Positions 1-6,057 of a DNA stretch of 22,656 nt are shown in pieces (the stretch's first letter is position 1; every line of letters starts with the position of its first letter). A program made the translations under genes and the position numbers. Source of the stretch: Eubacteriales bacterium (GTDB taxonomy: Bacteria; Bacillota; Clostridia; Peptostreptococcales; Anaerovoracaceae); NCBI GenBank assembly GCA_029098205.1, contig JAQXNW010000022.1, forward strand, positions 1 to 22,656, read 5' to 3'. The notes below the pieces were generated by a model. It worked only from the letters and a program-made list of their open reading frames with translations, made no database searches and was not told the DNA's origin.

Positions 1-73
1 GGCACTCACCGCATCCGCCGGTTTTAAGACTCTTCTTGAGATCCCTCGTCTTCATCGTCATGATTCTTTTCAT
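1..73 (-). CDS. scfA: SCIFF ranthipeptide precursor, partial (C-terminus cut by window edge)
   Basis: The minus strand from an ATG at 73 encodes MKRIMTMKTRDLKKSLKTGG followed by Cys-Gly-Glu-Cys, then the window ends. The basic leader with T-(x)-DLKKSLK and the first CGEC pair match the SCIFF family (six cysteines in forty-five residues), a near-universal short peptide of Clostridia. Family knowledge: a radical SAM maturase (ScfB), usually encoded just downstream, installs a thioether between Cys and Thr. The remaining four Cys and the maturase would lie beyond the left edge and cannot be seen. The start is supported by AAGGAAGG about 9 nt upstream of the ATG. It is separated from the shikimate kinase gene by 190 bp, so it is probably transcribed on its own. 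Confidence 0.88.
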   Translation of the reverse strand, partial: MKRIMTMKTRDLKKSLKTGGCGEC

Positions 74-92
74 GGATATACACCTTCCTTAA

Positions 93-121
93 ATTATTTA
101 TGCACATAATTACAATGTCTA
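93..121 (-). promoter_or_regulatory. Candidate promoter of the SCIFF gene
   Basis: On the minus strand TAGACA (116-121) and AATAAT (93-98) are separated by exactly 17 nt, each one mismatch from consensus. The predicted start near 86 would fall inside the Shine-Dalgarno sequence and give a very short leader, so this is tentative; the true promoter may lie further upstream. Confidence 0.3.
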
Positions 122-154
122 TGTGTTCGGAATCATATTAACGCCTTCAGGGAG

Positions 155-230
155 GCTTTGTCAATGGCAAAGCGGACGCCGGCATGTTCCGGTGCGCCGC
201 GGGGCATCAGGTTCTCCGCTGAAGAACCTG
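155..230. other. Two perfect hairpins between aroK and the SCIFF gene
   Basis: GCTTTG/CAAAGC (155-160 and 168-173, 7-nt loop) and CAGGTTCT/AGAACCTG (208-215 and 223-230, 7-nt loop) are perfect inverted repeats downstream of the shikimate kinase stop. Neither is followed by a T tract on either strand, so they are not classical intrinsic terminators. They may protect the aroK 3' end. No gene is visible in 74-263. Confidence 0.35.
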
Positions 231-263
231 CCTCTTCCTGCGATCAACTTACTCTCCGGTTCC

Positions 264-803
264 TTACCGGGACGGTTTCATGCGGACAGGCCAGTCGCCG
301 TTCAAGACCCGGAGGATCCGGTCCGCAGCTCCCCGGACGGAAACATCGTCGACGTCGACCACGACATCACACGCGCGTTCATACAGCTTTTGACGGTATT
401 CGTAAAGATCCCGGAGCGTCCAGCCTTCGGGGAGCACTACTCCCCGGTCCGAAAGATTCCAGAGCCGGTTCTCCGCAGTTTCCGGAGAAATCCAAAGGCA
501 GACGACGATGCCCTGCCGGCGGAGATGATCCATGGAGTCATCGAAATAGGGAACGCTTCCACCGGTCGCGATCACCGAATTTTCCGCATGAAATTGAAGC
601 ACGGTATTGTGCTCGATCTCCAGGAATCCTTCATCTCCCTCCACGTCCAGAATCTGCTGCAGCGTCCTTCCTTCCTGCTGCATGATCACCTGATCCAGAT
701 CAATGAAGGAACGCCCTGTTTTCTTCGCAATCGTCCGCCCGAGCGTGGATTTCCCACTGCTCGGAAATCCGATCAATATGAGATTTGACCGTTCTTTTCC
801 CAA
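264..803 (-). CDS. aroK: Shikimate kinase family protein (clostridial variant)
   Basis: Shikimate kinase phosphorylates the 3-hydroxyl of shikimate with ATP in the chorismate pathway. The 179-residue product has a Walker A motif GFPSSGKST (12-20), the shikimate-contacting Asp in FIDLD (34-37), a GGS turn (81-83) where classical enzymes have GGG, and a lid/RxxxY region around SDRGVVL (118-124) and YRQKLYE (136-142). The F-R pair that supplies the substrate-binding Arg (R58 in classical enzymes) is F60-L61 here. This matches my memory of a variant common in Clostridia and Bacteroidetes that databases still call shikimate kinase. The start is a TTG at 801-803 with GGGGGA upstream; no ATG exists before the P-loop. 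It ends with TAA. Family assignment is secure, substrate less so. Confidence 0.82.
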   Translation of the reverse strand: MGKERSNLILIGFPSSGKSTLGRTIAKKTGRSFIDLDQVIMQQEGRTLQQILDVEGDEGFLEIEHNTVLQFHAENSVIATGGSVPYFDDSMDHLRRQGIVVCLWISPETAENRLWNLSDRGVVLPEGWTLRDLYEYRQKLYERACDVVVDVDDVSVRGAADRILRVLNGDWPVRMKPSR

Positions 804-945
804 TCTTCAAGTCCCCCTGTATATGCCTGCATACATCCCGCATAGATCCGCGTATATCCCGTGCAAGATTCGGCGGGATATGGCAGGATCTGCACCGCCG
901 GCGCACCGGACGCCGTCTCCTTCCCGTCACCCGGACAGAAGCTTC

Positions 946-1521
946 TCACATTCCAAACGGGAAATGCAGCTGCCTCTGATCGCTTTCACTGTCCTCTTCT
1001 TCTGCGGCGCTCGCTGAGTCCGATTCAAACAAATCAATGGAAGGGAGCTCCGAAAGATCAGAAAACCCAAAGACCTCCAGAAATTTATCCGTCGTTCCGT
1101 AAAGTACCGGCCGGCCCGCGCCGGTCGAGCGGCCGCACTCCCGCACCAGTCCCTTTGCTTCCAGCCCATCGACGACCCGGTCGCACCGGGTCCCCCGGAT
1201 CGCTTCCATCTCTGCCTTTGTCACCGGCTGCTTATACGCGATGATCGCCAGCACCTCCAAAGCAGCCTGCGACAGTTTCTTCACCTTCACCGGCGTCGCC
1301 AGCCGGCGGATAAAATCTGCGTTCTCTTCTTTCGTCACCAGCTGGTAGGAAGCATTGATTCTTCGGATCTGGATACCGGATCCTCTTTCTTCATACTCCA
1401 CCATCAGCTCATCCAGAAGCTCCTCAGTCTCCTCCTGCGAAATCCCGAACACATCGCCCGCGTTCTTCGCCGGAAGCGGATCTCCCCATACGAAAAGCAT
1501 GGATTCCAAAGCCGACTTCAT
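946..1521 (-). CDS. scpB: Segregation and condensation protein B (ScpB)
   Basis: ScpB is the winged-helix partner that bridges ScpA and SMC in the bacterial condensin complex acting at replication origins. The 191-residue product starts MKSALESMLFVWGDPLP and carries the family hallmarks SQAALEVLAIIAYKQPVTKAE (near residue 93), IRGTRCDRVVDGL and GRPVLYGTTDKFLEVFG. The C-terminal tail is acidic and serine-rich, ending in QRQLHFPFGM. The frame stays open further upstream (to 1731), but that part overlaps scpA and is arginine-rich, so the ATG at 1521, 10 nt after the scpA stop, is the start. The upstream AGAGAG is only a modest ribosome binding site, consistent with translational coupling. Stop TGA. 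Confidence 0.95.
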   Translation of the reverse strand: MKSALESMLFVWGDPLPAKNAGDVFGISQEETEELLDELMVEYEERGSGIQIRRINASYQLVTKEENADFIRRLATPVKVKKLSQAALEVLAIIAYKQPVTKAEMEAIRGTRCDRVVDGLEAKGLVRECGRSTGAGRPVLYGTTDKFLEVFGFSDLSELPSIDLFESDSASAAEEEDSESDQRQLHFPFGM

Positions 1522-1531
1522 AGTCTCTCTG

Positions 1532-2338
1532 CTAAACAATCTGCAAATCTCCCGCGGCTCTTCCCGCCGCTTCTTCCGCGTCAAACTCCGCGAAATCCTT
1601 CTTCCCGCTCCGGATCGTAATCTCCCCATACAGAAATCTCTGCTCCGGCTGCAGATACTGATCTCTGGAAAGCTGGAGAAGCGAAAGGAAACTGACAATG
1701 GTATCCATCCGGCTCTCCGGATTCTCCACAAAATCCGAAAAGGAAATTTCTCTGATTTCCCAGTCCTTTGCCCGAAGCATGACGTCCCGGATATGCATCA
1801 TCTTGGCTTCCACCGTCCGCCGTTCCCGCTCCAGAAGCGTATAGCGGTTCACCGTATCCGCGACGGTCTTCTTCCGGTGAAGAAACGCGCGGAACGCTTT
1901 CACAAAATCGTCCATTCCGAGCGAAAGCACTTCATCCGGATGGTCCGTATACTCGTGAAGATCCTCCTGCGGCTTCCGGTATATATCCCGCATTTCAGAC
2001 TCCCGCTTCCGGAGCATGGTCCCCGCGAGCTTGCACTTCCTGTATTCCGCAAGTCTCTCCGCGAGGTCACTCCTGGGATCCTCCGTCAAAGGCTCTTCTT
2101 TTTCTCTCTGCCCGGGCAGCATCATCTGACTTTTGATCTGAAGAAGCTCCGACGCCAGCACGAGAAATTCCGAAGACAAAGAAACATTCAGCTCCCTCAT
2201 ATCCCTGAGGTAATCCATATACTGCGCTGTGATCTCCGCAATCGGGATGTCATAAATGCTCACCTTCGCACGTTCAATCAGATAAACCAGAAGATCGAAC
2301 GGTCCTTCGAAAAGAGGGAGCCTGACCTTGTAACTCAT
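1532..2338 (-). CDS. scpA: Segregation and condensation protein A (ScpA)
   Basis: ScpA is the kleisin that closes the SMC ring for chromosome segregation. The 268-residue protein opens with the kleisin N-terminal signature FEGPFDLLVYLIERAKVSIY (about residues 9-28), followed by IPIAEITAQYMDYL and SEFLVLASELLQIKSQMMLPG. Its C-terminal winged helix contains TIVSFLSLLQLSRDQYLQPEQ. The ATG at 2338 lies 2 bp after the mtnA stop, and scpB follows 10 bp after its own TAG stop, so the three genes are almost certainly cotranscribed. Length is normal for Firmicutes. The real TAG terminator here is useful evidence that TAG is not reassigned in this genome, which bears on the mgtE stop at 5263-5265. Confidence 0.96.
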   Translation of the reverse strand: MSYKVRLPLFEGPFDLLVYLIERAKVSIYDIPIAEITAQYMDYLRDMRELNVSLSSEFLVLASELLQIKSQMMLPGQREKEEPLTEDPRSDLAERLAEYRKCKLAGTMLRKRESEMRDIYRKPQEDLHEYTDHPDEVLSLGMDDFVKAFRAFLHRKKTVADTVNRYTLLERERRTVEAKMMHIRDVMLRAKDWEIREISFSDFVENPESRMDTIVSFLSLLQLSRDQYLQPEQRFLYGEITIRSGKKDFAEFDAEEAAGRAAGDLQIV

Positions 2339-2340
2339 AC

Positions 2341-3426
2341 TCAGCCCTGCTTTACAATTTTCGGAAGATTTTCTGTATACGGCGGATATACAACGCCCTT
2401 CTCAGTAACTACGGCGGTAATGTATTTCGCGTCCGTCACGTCAAAGGCAGGGTTATAGAAATGGATGCCCTCCGGCGCCATCGGCTCCCGGTACCACATT
2501 TCCCGGATTTCCGCGCCTTCTCGTTCTTCGATCGGAATATCCGCGCCGGTCTCCGTATTAAGATCAATCGTCGATGTCGGCACGTACATATAGAACGGGA
2601 TGCCGTATTCCTTCGCCAGGATCGCGACCCCGCTCGTCCCGATCTTGTTCGCGCCGTCTCCGTTCGCCGCCATCCGGTCGCATCCGACCACCACCGCGTC
2701 GATCCAGCCGTTCTTCATGACGATGGATGCCATATTGTCGCAGATCGTCGTGACATCGATTCCCGCGCGGTGAAGCTCCCATGCCGTAAGCCGCGCGCCC
2801 TGAAGGAGCGGCCGGGTCTCATCGGAAAATACTTTGAATCCGTATCCCTGCTCTTCCCCCAGATAAACCGGCGAAAGGCAGGTCCCGTACTTCGCGGTCG
2901 CAAGCGCGCCGGCGTTGCAGTGCGTAAGGATCCCCATTCCCGGCTTCAGGAGGGAAAGGCCGTATTCTCCCATGCTCCGGCAGGATTCCACGTCCTCGTT
3001 CCAGATTTTATGCGCTTCCTCGAGAAGGATCTCTTTCGCATCTTCAACCACATCCGCGCCGGTCTTTCCTTCTTCAGTTTTTCCCCGGGCAAAGTCTTCC
3101 AGCACGTGAACCTCTCTCTTCAGAGCCCAGCTGAGGTTCACCGCAGTCGGCCGGGAAGAATTCAGATATTCCGCATCTTCCCGAATGCCTTTAAGAAACG
3201 ATGCGAGGTCCTGGTCCTTCCGGTTCCGGGCAGATACGAAAAGCCCGTATGCCGCGCAGTCTCCGATGGCCGGAGCCCCGCGCACCGCCAGCGTCTTGAT
3301 CGCGTCGTACACCTCTTCTTTCGTGCCAAGTTCCCGGTAAATCTCCCGATTCGGAAGCTTCGTCTGATCCAGAATCACCAGTTTCCCATTTTTCCAGAAA
3401 ATCGGTGAAATACTTCCTTTCTCCAT
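2341..3426 (-). CDS. mtnA: S-methyl-5-thioribose-1-phosphate isomerase (MtnA)
   Basis: MtnA converts 5-methylthioribose-1-phosphate to methylthioribulose-1-phosphate in methionine salvage; in some bacteria the same enzyme serves a 5-deoxyribose salvage shunt. The 361-residue product has VRGAPAIG (48-55), the catalytic Cys170 in THCNAGALAT, DETRPLLQGARLTAWEL (202-218) and the catalytic Asp250 in VGCDRMAANGDGANKIGT. Start: the ATG at 3426 has an excellent GAGGAGG six bases upstream; the longer frame to 3498 adds only a non-conserved tail. No mtnK, mtnP or other salvage gene is in the window, so which salvage route it serves is open. Linkage to scpAB with a 2-bp gap is unusual in function but shows cotranscription. 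It differs from eIF2B-like relatives by the complete active-site pair. Confidence 0.95.
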   Translation of the reverse strand: MEKGSISPIFWKNGKLVILDQTKLPNREIYRELGTKEEVYDAIKTLAVRGAPAIGDCAAYGLFVSARNRKDQDLASFLKGIREDAEYLNSSRPTAVNLSWALKREVHVLEDFARGKTEEGKTGADVVEDAKEILLEEAHKIWNEDVESCRSMGEYGLSLLKPGMGILTHCNAGALATAKYGTCLSPVYLGEEQGYGFKVFSDETRPLLQGARLTAWELHRAGIDVTTICDNMASIVMKNGWIDAVVVGCDRMAANGDGANKIGTSGVAILAKEYGIPFYMYVPTSTIDLNTETGADIPIEEREGAEIREMWYREPMAPEGIHFYNPAFDVTDAKYITAVVTEKGVVYPPYTENLPKIVKQG

Positions 3427-3496
3427 ATGTATCCTCCTCAGCGTCTTTCCACCGCCCGCCCTTTCGGGCCGTCCGGATCCCCTGAAATCCGATTTC

Positions 3497-3558
3497 AAAA
3501 AACAAAAAACAAAAGCATCTCCGTCGCCGCTGACGCTCGCGTCAGCCGGGCCAGCGGC
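3497..3558 (-). terminator. Candidate terminator or switch between tRNA-Pro and mtnA
   Basis: On the minus strand GCTGACGC/GCGTCAGC (3529-3546, 2-nt turn) and GCCGCTG/CAGCGGC (3526-3532 with 3552-3558) are two stems that share bases and exclude each other. About 14 nt further on comes a T-rich run (3497-3514, Ts broken by single Gs). It could end the tRNA transcript or act as an attenuator ahead of mtnA. The gap between stem and T run makes it non-classical. Confidence 0.4.
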
Positions 3559-3570
3559 TGCTTCTCTTAT

Positions 3571-3655
3571 ATTCCAAATTTAAGAATTATTCCAGATTTA
3601 AGGATCTAAAAATATAAGGATCTAAAATAAAATACAAGGCTAAAATTTACGGATC
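3571..3655. repeat. AT-rich degenerate tandem repeat, about 17-bp period
   Basis: Five consecutive units of 15-18 bp lie next to the 3' end of tRNA-Pro. The first two are ATTCCAAATTTAAGAATT and ATTCCAGATTTAAGGATC; the next three begin TAAAA and end (A)GGATC or AAGGC. The tract is far more AT-rich than the flanking genes. No reading frame crosses it. Confidence 0.6.
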
Positions 3656-3663
3656 TATAAAAA

Positions 3664-3740
3664 TGGTCGGAGAGACAGGATTTGAACCTGCGGCCCCATG
3701 ACCCCCAGTCATGTGCGCTACCAAACTGCGCCACTCCCCG
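3664..3740 (-). tRNA. tRNA-Pro(GGG)
   Basis: The minus strand gives a complete 77-nt cloverleaf. The acceptor stem is CGGGGAG with CTCTCCG, discriminator A and genomically encoded CCA. The D arm is GCGC/GCGC. The anticodon stem is CATGA/TCATG with loop CTGGGGG, giving anticodon GGG after U33. The variable loop is 5 nt, and the T arm is GCAGG-TTCAAAT-CCTGT. It reads proline CCC/CCU codons. A consensus promoter lies directly upstream. Confidence 0.97.
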
Positions 3741-3754
3741 ACACCGTGCACTAA

Positions 3755-3783
3755 ATTATACGATTATTTCACGTTTTTTGCAA
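3755..3783 (-). promoter_or_regulatory. Promoter of tRNA-Pro
   Basis: On the minus strand TTGCAA (3778-3783) and a perfect TATAAT (3755-3760) are separated by 17 nt. The predicted start is about 8 nt upstream of the mature tRNA 5' end. Confidence 0.8.
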
Positions 3784-3892
3784 TAATAAATGGAAGGATA
3801 TTCCTCCGCCGGCTGCCTTGCCGAAGTGCAATATCATCCGGTTTCCTGCCGGCGCATTCCGAAAGAATCCTCCGGCACGCCCGCCGATCCTG

Positions 3893-3920
3893 TAAAAATG
3901 CGGAGCACAGCGTCCTCCGC
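3893..3920 (-). terminator. Intrinsic terminator of the rubredoxin gene
   Basis: On the minus strand GCGGAG/CTCCGC (6-bp stem, 9-nt loop) is followed at once by ATTTTT. A competing longer stem ATGCGGA/TCCGCAT uses the same 3' arm. It lies about 40 nt after the rubredoxin stop. Confidence 0.75.
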
Positions 3921-3958
3921 CGCGTTCCGCATACAATGTCCTGATCAGTCTGTTCCGA

Positions 3959-4120
3959 TCAGTCCTTCTTCGGCTCAAAGTCGTCCTTGCCGACGCCGCA
4001 GAGCGGACATTCCCAATCTGCCGGAAGATCCTCGAACTTCGTTCCCGGAGCGATGCCGTGTTCCGGATCGCCGACTGCCGGATTATATTCGTATCCGCAT
4101 ACCTTGCAAACGTAAATCAT
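3959..4120 (-). CDS. Rubredoxin
   Basis: This 53-residue one-iron electron carrier starts MIYVCKVCGYEYNPAVGDPE and ends in CPLCGVGKDDFEPKKD. The two Cys knuckles (VCKVCGY near residues 5-8 and CPLCG near 38-41) bind a single Fe(SCys)4 centre, and the aromatic core residues (Tyr3, Tyr10, Tyr12, Trp36) are where the family has them. In anaerobes rubredoxin passes electrons to superoxide reductase, rubrerythrin or flavodiiron proteins; none of those is adjacent, so its partner is unknown. The start is decided by a perfect AGGAGG 7 nt upstream of the ATG. It is a single-gene unit with its own promoter (4164-4192) and terminator (3893-3920). Confidence 0.96.
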   Translation of the reverse strand: MIYVCKVCGYEYNPAVGDPEHGIAPGTKFEDLPADWECPLCGVGKDDFEPKKD

Positions 4121-4163
4121 AGAAAACCTCCTATCTTCTATCCCATAAATGCTTTATGGTCTA

Positions 4164-4192
4164 ATAATATACGCACAGGAAACGGAAATCAA
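4164..4192 (-). promoter_or_regulatory. Promoter of the rubredoxin gene
   Basis: On the minus strand TTGATT (4187-4192) and TATTAT (4164-4169) are separated by 17 nt. The leader to the ATG would be about 37 nt and includes the AGGAGG. Confidence 0.65.
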
Positions 4193-4299
4193 TGGAAATT
4201 GAAATACGGTTATTGCCGCTTTCTCCTTCTATATCCGGATATCCCTGCTTTTTATATATGCAAGGGTGCACATAATTCCGATATACGCTGCACTCCGTC

Positions 4300-5244
4300 T
4301 CAGATATGAAGGATCCTTGTCGCGACCTGAAAATACATAAGAAGCGAAACCGCATCGACGATCGTTGTGATGAGCGGCGACGCCATAACAGCCGGATCCA
4401 TGTGGAGTTTCTCCGCGAAAAGCGGCAGCATGCATCCAACCAGTTTTGAAAACAGTATGACCAGAATCAGTGTGACGCAGACAACAAGCGCAATCTCCGG
4501 GTTCCTTTGATCGATTGTAATCATCTTCAGGAAATTCACCGCCGCCAGCGTCAGTCCGCAGAGCAGCGCAACCCGGCATTCCTTCCAGAGCGCCCTTGGC
4601 ATATCCCGAAATTCGATCTCCCCAAGCGAAAGACCGCGGATCACCGACACCGACGACCGCGATCCGGCGTTCCCGCCGGTATCCATCAGCATCGGAATAT
4701 ACACCGTCAGCACGACATACGCCGCAAGCGCATCCTCATACTTCGTGATGATCGCGCCCGTAAATGTCGCCGACACCATCAGCACCAGCAGCCAAGGCAT
4801 GCGGCTCTTATATGTCTGAAACACAGATGTCCGGAAATACGTCCGGTCGTTCGGGACAATTGCGGCCATCTTTTCCATATCCTCGGTCGCCTCTTCCTCG
4901 ATGATATCGACGACGTCATCGATCGTAACGATCCCGACCATCCGGTTTTCCGTATCGACAACCGGCATCGCCGTGAAGTCATACTTCTGAAACATCTGCG
5001 CGGCCTCTTCCTGATCCGTTACCGTCTTCAGGCTGATGACACTCTCATTCATGAAATCGCCGATGACCTCTTCGGGCCTGTGAATCAGCAGGTACCGAAG
5101 CGCAACCGTACCGACAAGCACACGCGAAGCATCGAGAACATAGCAGACATTGACTGTCTCTGAATCCAGACCGATCTGACGGATCCGATCAATCGCATCC
5201 GAAACGGTCATGGACTCCTTCAGGTCGACAAACTCGACAGTCAT
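4300..5244 (-). CDS. mgtE: MgtE C-terminal part: CBS pair plus Mg2+ pore domain
   Basis: The 314 residues from ATG 5244 (MTVEFVDLKESMTVSDAIDR) comprise two CBS domains (about 1-125, including YDFTAMPVVDTENRMVGIVT), the amphipathic plug helix and a membrane domain with the pore signature DTGGNAGSRSSVSVIRGL. The last helix keeps the Mg2+-coordinating Asp in TTIVDAVSLL, equivalent to D432 of the Thermus protein. The ATG lies 18 nt after the in-frame TAG and corresponds to a conserved internal Met, not a natural start; there is no strong ribosome binding site before it, though reinitiation after the nearby stop is possible. The Mg2+-sensing N domain would be missing from this product. Stop TGA. 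Confidence 0.7.
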   Translation of the reverse strand: MTVEFVDLKESMTVSDAIDRIRQIGLDSETVNVCYVLDASRVLVGTVALRYLLIHRPEEVIGDFMNESVISLKTVTDQEEAAQMFQKYDFTAMPVVDTENRMVGIVTIDDVVDIIEEEATEDMEKMAAIVPNDRTYFRTSVFQTYKSRMPWLLVLMVSATFTGAIITKYEDALAAYVVLTVYIPMLMDTGGNAGSRSSVSVIRGLSLGEIEFRDMPRALWKECRVALLCGLTLAAVNFLKMITIDQRNPEIALVVCVTLILVILFSKLVGCMLPLFAEKLHMDPAVMASPLITTIVDAVSLLMYFQVATRILHI

Positions 5245-5262
5245 GACCGATCCGGCAGAGTC

Positions 5263-5664
5263 CTACGGGTACTGAAGCAGATGATTGATGTCCTCCCGCG
5301 TGTCCGGACTCGCGTCTTTCAGGATCTTTTTGACGACGTTCGCCGGCATTTCTTCCAGAAGATCCGCCGCATCATCCGCCATCAGGTTGTCGATGACCTT
5401 TCCCGCTTCTTTCTCCGAAAGCGACTGAATGATATAGTGCTGATCCTCAATTTCTAGCTGGGCAAAGACATCCGCCGCTATGTCCTTCGGCAGAATCCGG
5501 AACATCTCCAGACTTTCCTCGTCCTCCATGCTGTCCATGACCGCGGCGATATCCGCGGCATGCATCTTTGACGCCGCCTCGCGGAATGCTCCGCACTTTT
5601 TCTGTTTGAGGAGCCCGGTCAGAAGTTCCTCATTCTTACGTTCTTTGAGTTCTCTTTCTTCCAT
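5263..5664 (-). CDS. mgtE: MgtE N-terminal (Mg2+-sensing) domain, ends at in-frame TAG
   Basis: The 133 residues from ATG 5664 are the alpha-helical MgtE N superdomain of ten-residue-like repeats, for example MHAADIAAVMDSMEDEES, LPKDIAADVFAQLE and LMADDAADLLEEMPANVVKK. Its acidic patches normally bind Mg2+ and lock the channel closed. The product stops at QYP followed by TAG. Start choice: the ATG at 5664 has TGGAGGTG about 6 nt upstream and matches usual MgtE N termini. The same frame stays open to a TTG at 5754, but the very strong AAGGAGGTGG there is correctly spaced only for a different-frame ATG at 5749. Alone, this domain would be a soluble fragment. Confidence 0.7.
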   Translation of the reverse strand: MEERELKERKNEELLTGLLKQKKCGAFREAASKMHAADIAAVMDSMEDEESLEMFRILPKDIAADVFAQLEIEDQHYIIQSLSEKEAGKVIDNLMADDAADLLEEMPANVVKKILKDASPDTREDINHLLQYP

Positions 5665-5749
5665 GCTGCACCTCCAGGATTGTGATGTTCTGTCTGTATC
5701 GTCCGGAATCAGAACCGGACTGTTCTGCTCCATTCGTCTGTTTAGACAT
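5636..5749 (-). CDS. Putative upstream ORF overlapping the mgtE start (37 aa)
   Basis: An ATG at 5749 sits 8 nt after AAGGAGG, the best ribosome binding site in the mgtE leader. It opens a 37-codon frame (MSKQTNGAEQSGSDSGRYRQ, then a basic tail) ending in TAA at 5636-5638, past the mgtE ATG at 5664 and out of frame with it. I know no homologue. Its position suggests a leader peptide or translational coupling that would gate access to the mgtE start. It could also be a chance frame, with the purine-rich tract acting as a standby site. The sequence shows the ORF and its RBS; any role is inference. Confidence 0.35.
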   Translation of the reverse strand: MSKQTNGAEQSGSDSGRYRQNITILEVQHGRKRTQRT

Positions 5750-5869
5750 AACAACCACCTCCTTTCTTATGCCGCATGTTCAGAGCTCCGCACGCCTTTG
5801 TCCTGCAAGCCGGAATCTCTGCCGCATGTTTCCGGTCTCTGTATTTCTGCGCTATTATTTCGCATTCAC

Positions 5870-5898
5870 AGTTTAGTTTCCAGTGCGCCGGATGTCAA
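5870..5898 (-). promoter_or_regulatory. mgtE: Promoter of mgtE and its upstream ORF
   Basis: On the minus strand a perfect TTGACA (5893-5898) is 17 nt from TAAACT (5870-5875). The leader would run about 115 nt to the upstream ORF. I saw no M-box Mg2+ riboswitch signature in this leader. Confidence 0.65.
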
Positions 5899-5971
5899 GA
5901 AAACAGAGGCCGCAAGGACCGCGTGAGAGCGCATAAAAGCTGGTGCGAAAGAACCTTCCGCCAGGCAATCT

Positions 5972-5988
5972 TTTTTCACTGTGAAAAA
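5972..5988. promoter_or_regulatory. 17-bp perfect palindrome between divergent mgtE and the YitT gene
   Basis: TTTTTCACTGTGAAAAA has two 8-bp arms around one central base. The T-first order makes it unlike a terminator. It overlaps a weak plus-strand -35 (GTGAAA at 5981, 16 nt before TATATC), so it may be an operator for the YitT-family gene. Binding protein unknown. Confidence 0.4.
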
Positions 5989-6057
5989 GCCGGAATCTGT
6001 GATATATCTTAAAGAGGCAGGATCGATTTTTCGGTCCGGAAAGGATGCAAAGCTGAT

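Larger units (their letters stand above)
4300..5664 (-). pseudogene. mgtE: mgtE magnesium channel, interrupted by one in-frame TAG
   Basis: Read through the TAG at 5263-5265, this frame encodes a normal 454-residue MgtE: N domain, two CBS domains and a five-helix membrane domain. The reading frame is intact on both sides; the sequence runs QYP-stop-DSAGSVMTVEF where family members typically have QYP-E-DSAGS-M. One G-to-T change (GAG to TAG) explains it. MgtE is a dimeric Mg2+ channel gated by Mg2+ binding to the N and CBS domains. Either the gene is a recent pseudogene, or it is made as two polypeptides by reinitiation, or the stop is suppressed, or the base is a sequencing error. Nothing else in the gene is decayed, which favours a very recent event or retained function. 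Confidence 0.75.

Noticed and set aside
188..910. Inverted copies of a 12-mer, TCCGGTGCGCCG (188-199) and its complement (899-910), flanking the shikimate kinase gene
   Set aside because: The match is short and made of GC-rich words frequent in this sequence; no target duplication or longer similarity supports a mobile unit.
804..945. Degenerate repeats (GGGATATACGC-like units) between scpB and aroK
   Set aside because: The units vary in length and match poorly, so I cannot separate them from chance; no gene or terminator is evident there.
4231..4242. 12-bp palindrome ATATCCGGATAT between mgtE and rubredoxin
   Set aside because: It is short, without a T tract or a clear promoter relation, and CCGGAT-type words are common here.
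5263..5265. Reassignment of TAG as a sense codon in this organism
   Set aside because: scpA, the sirtuin gene and the ECF gene end in TAG exactly where their protein families end, so TAG works as a stop here.
5755..5870. M-box magnesium riboswitch in the mgtE leader
   Set aside because: I did not find the conserved GGTGAGGCTCC-like core, and the leader is too short for the usual fold.
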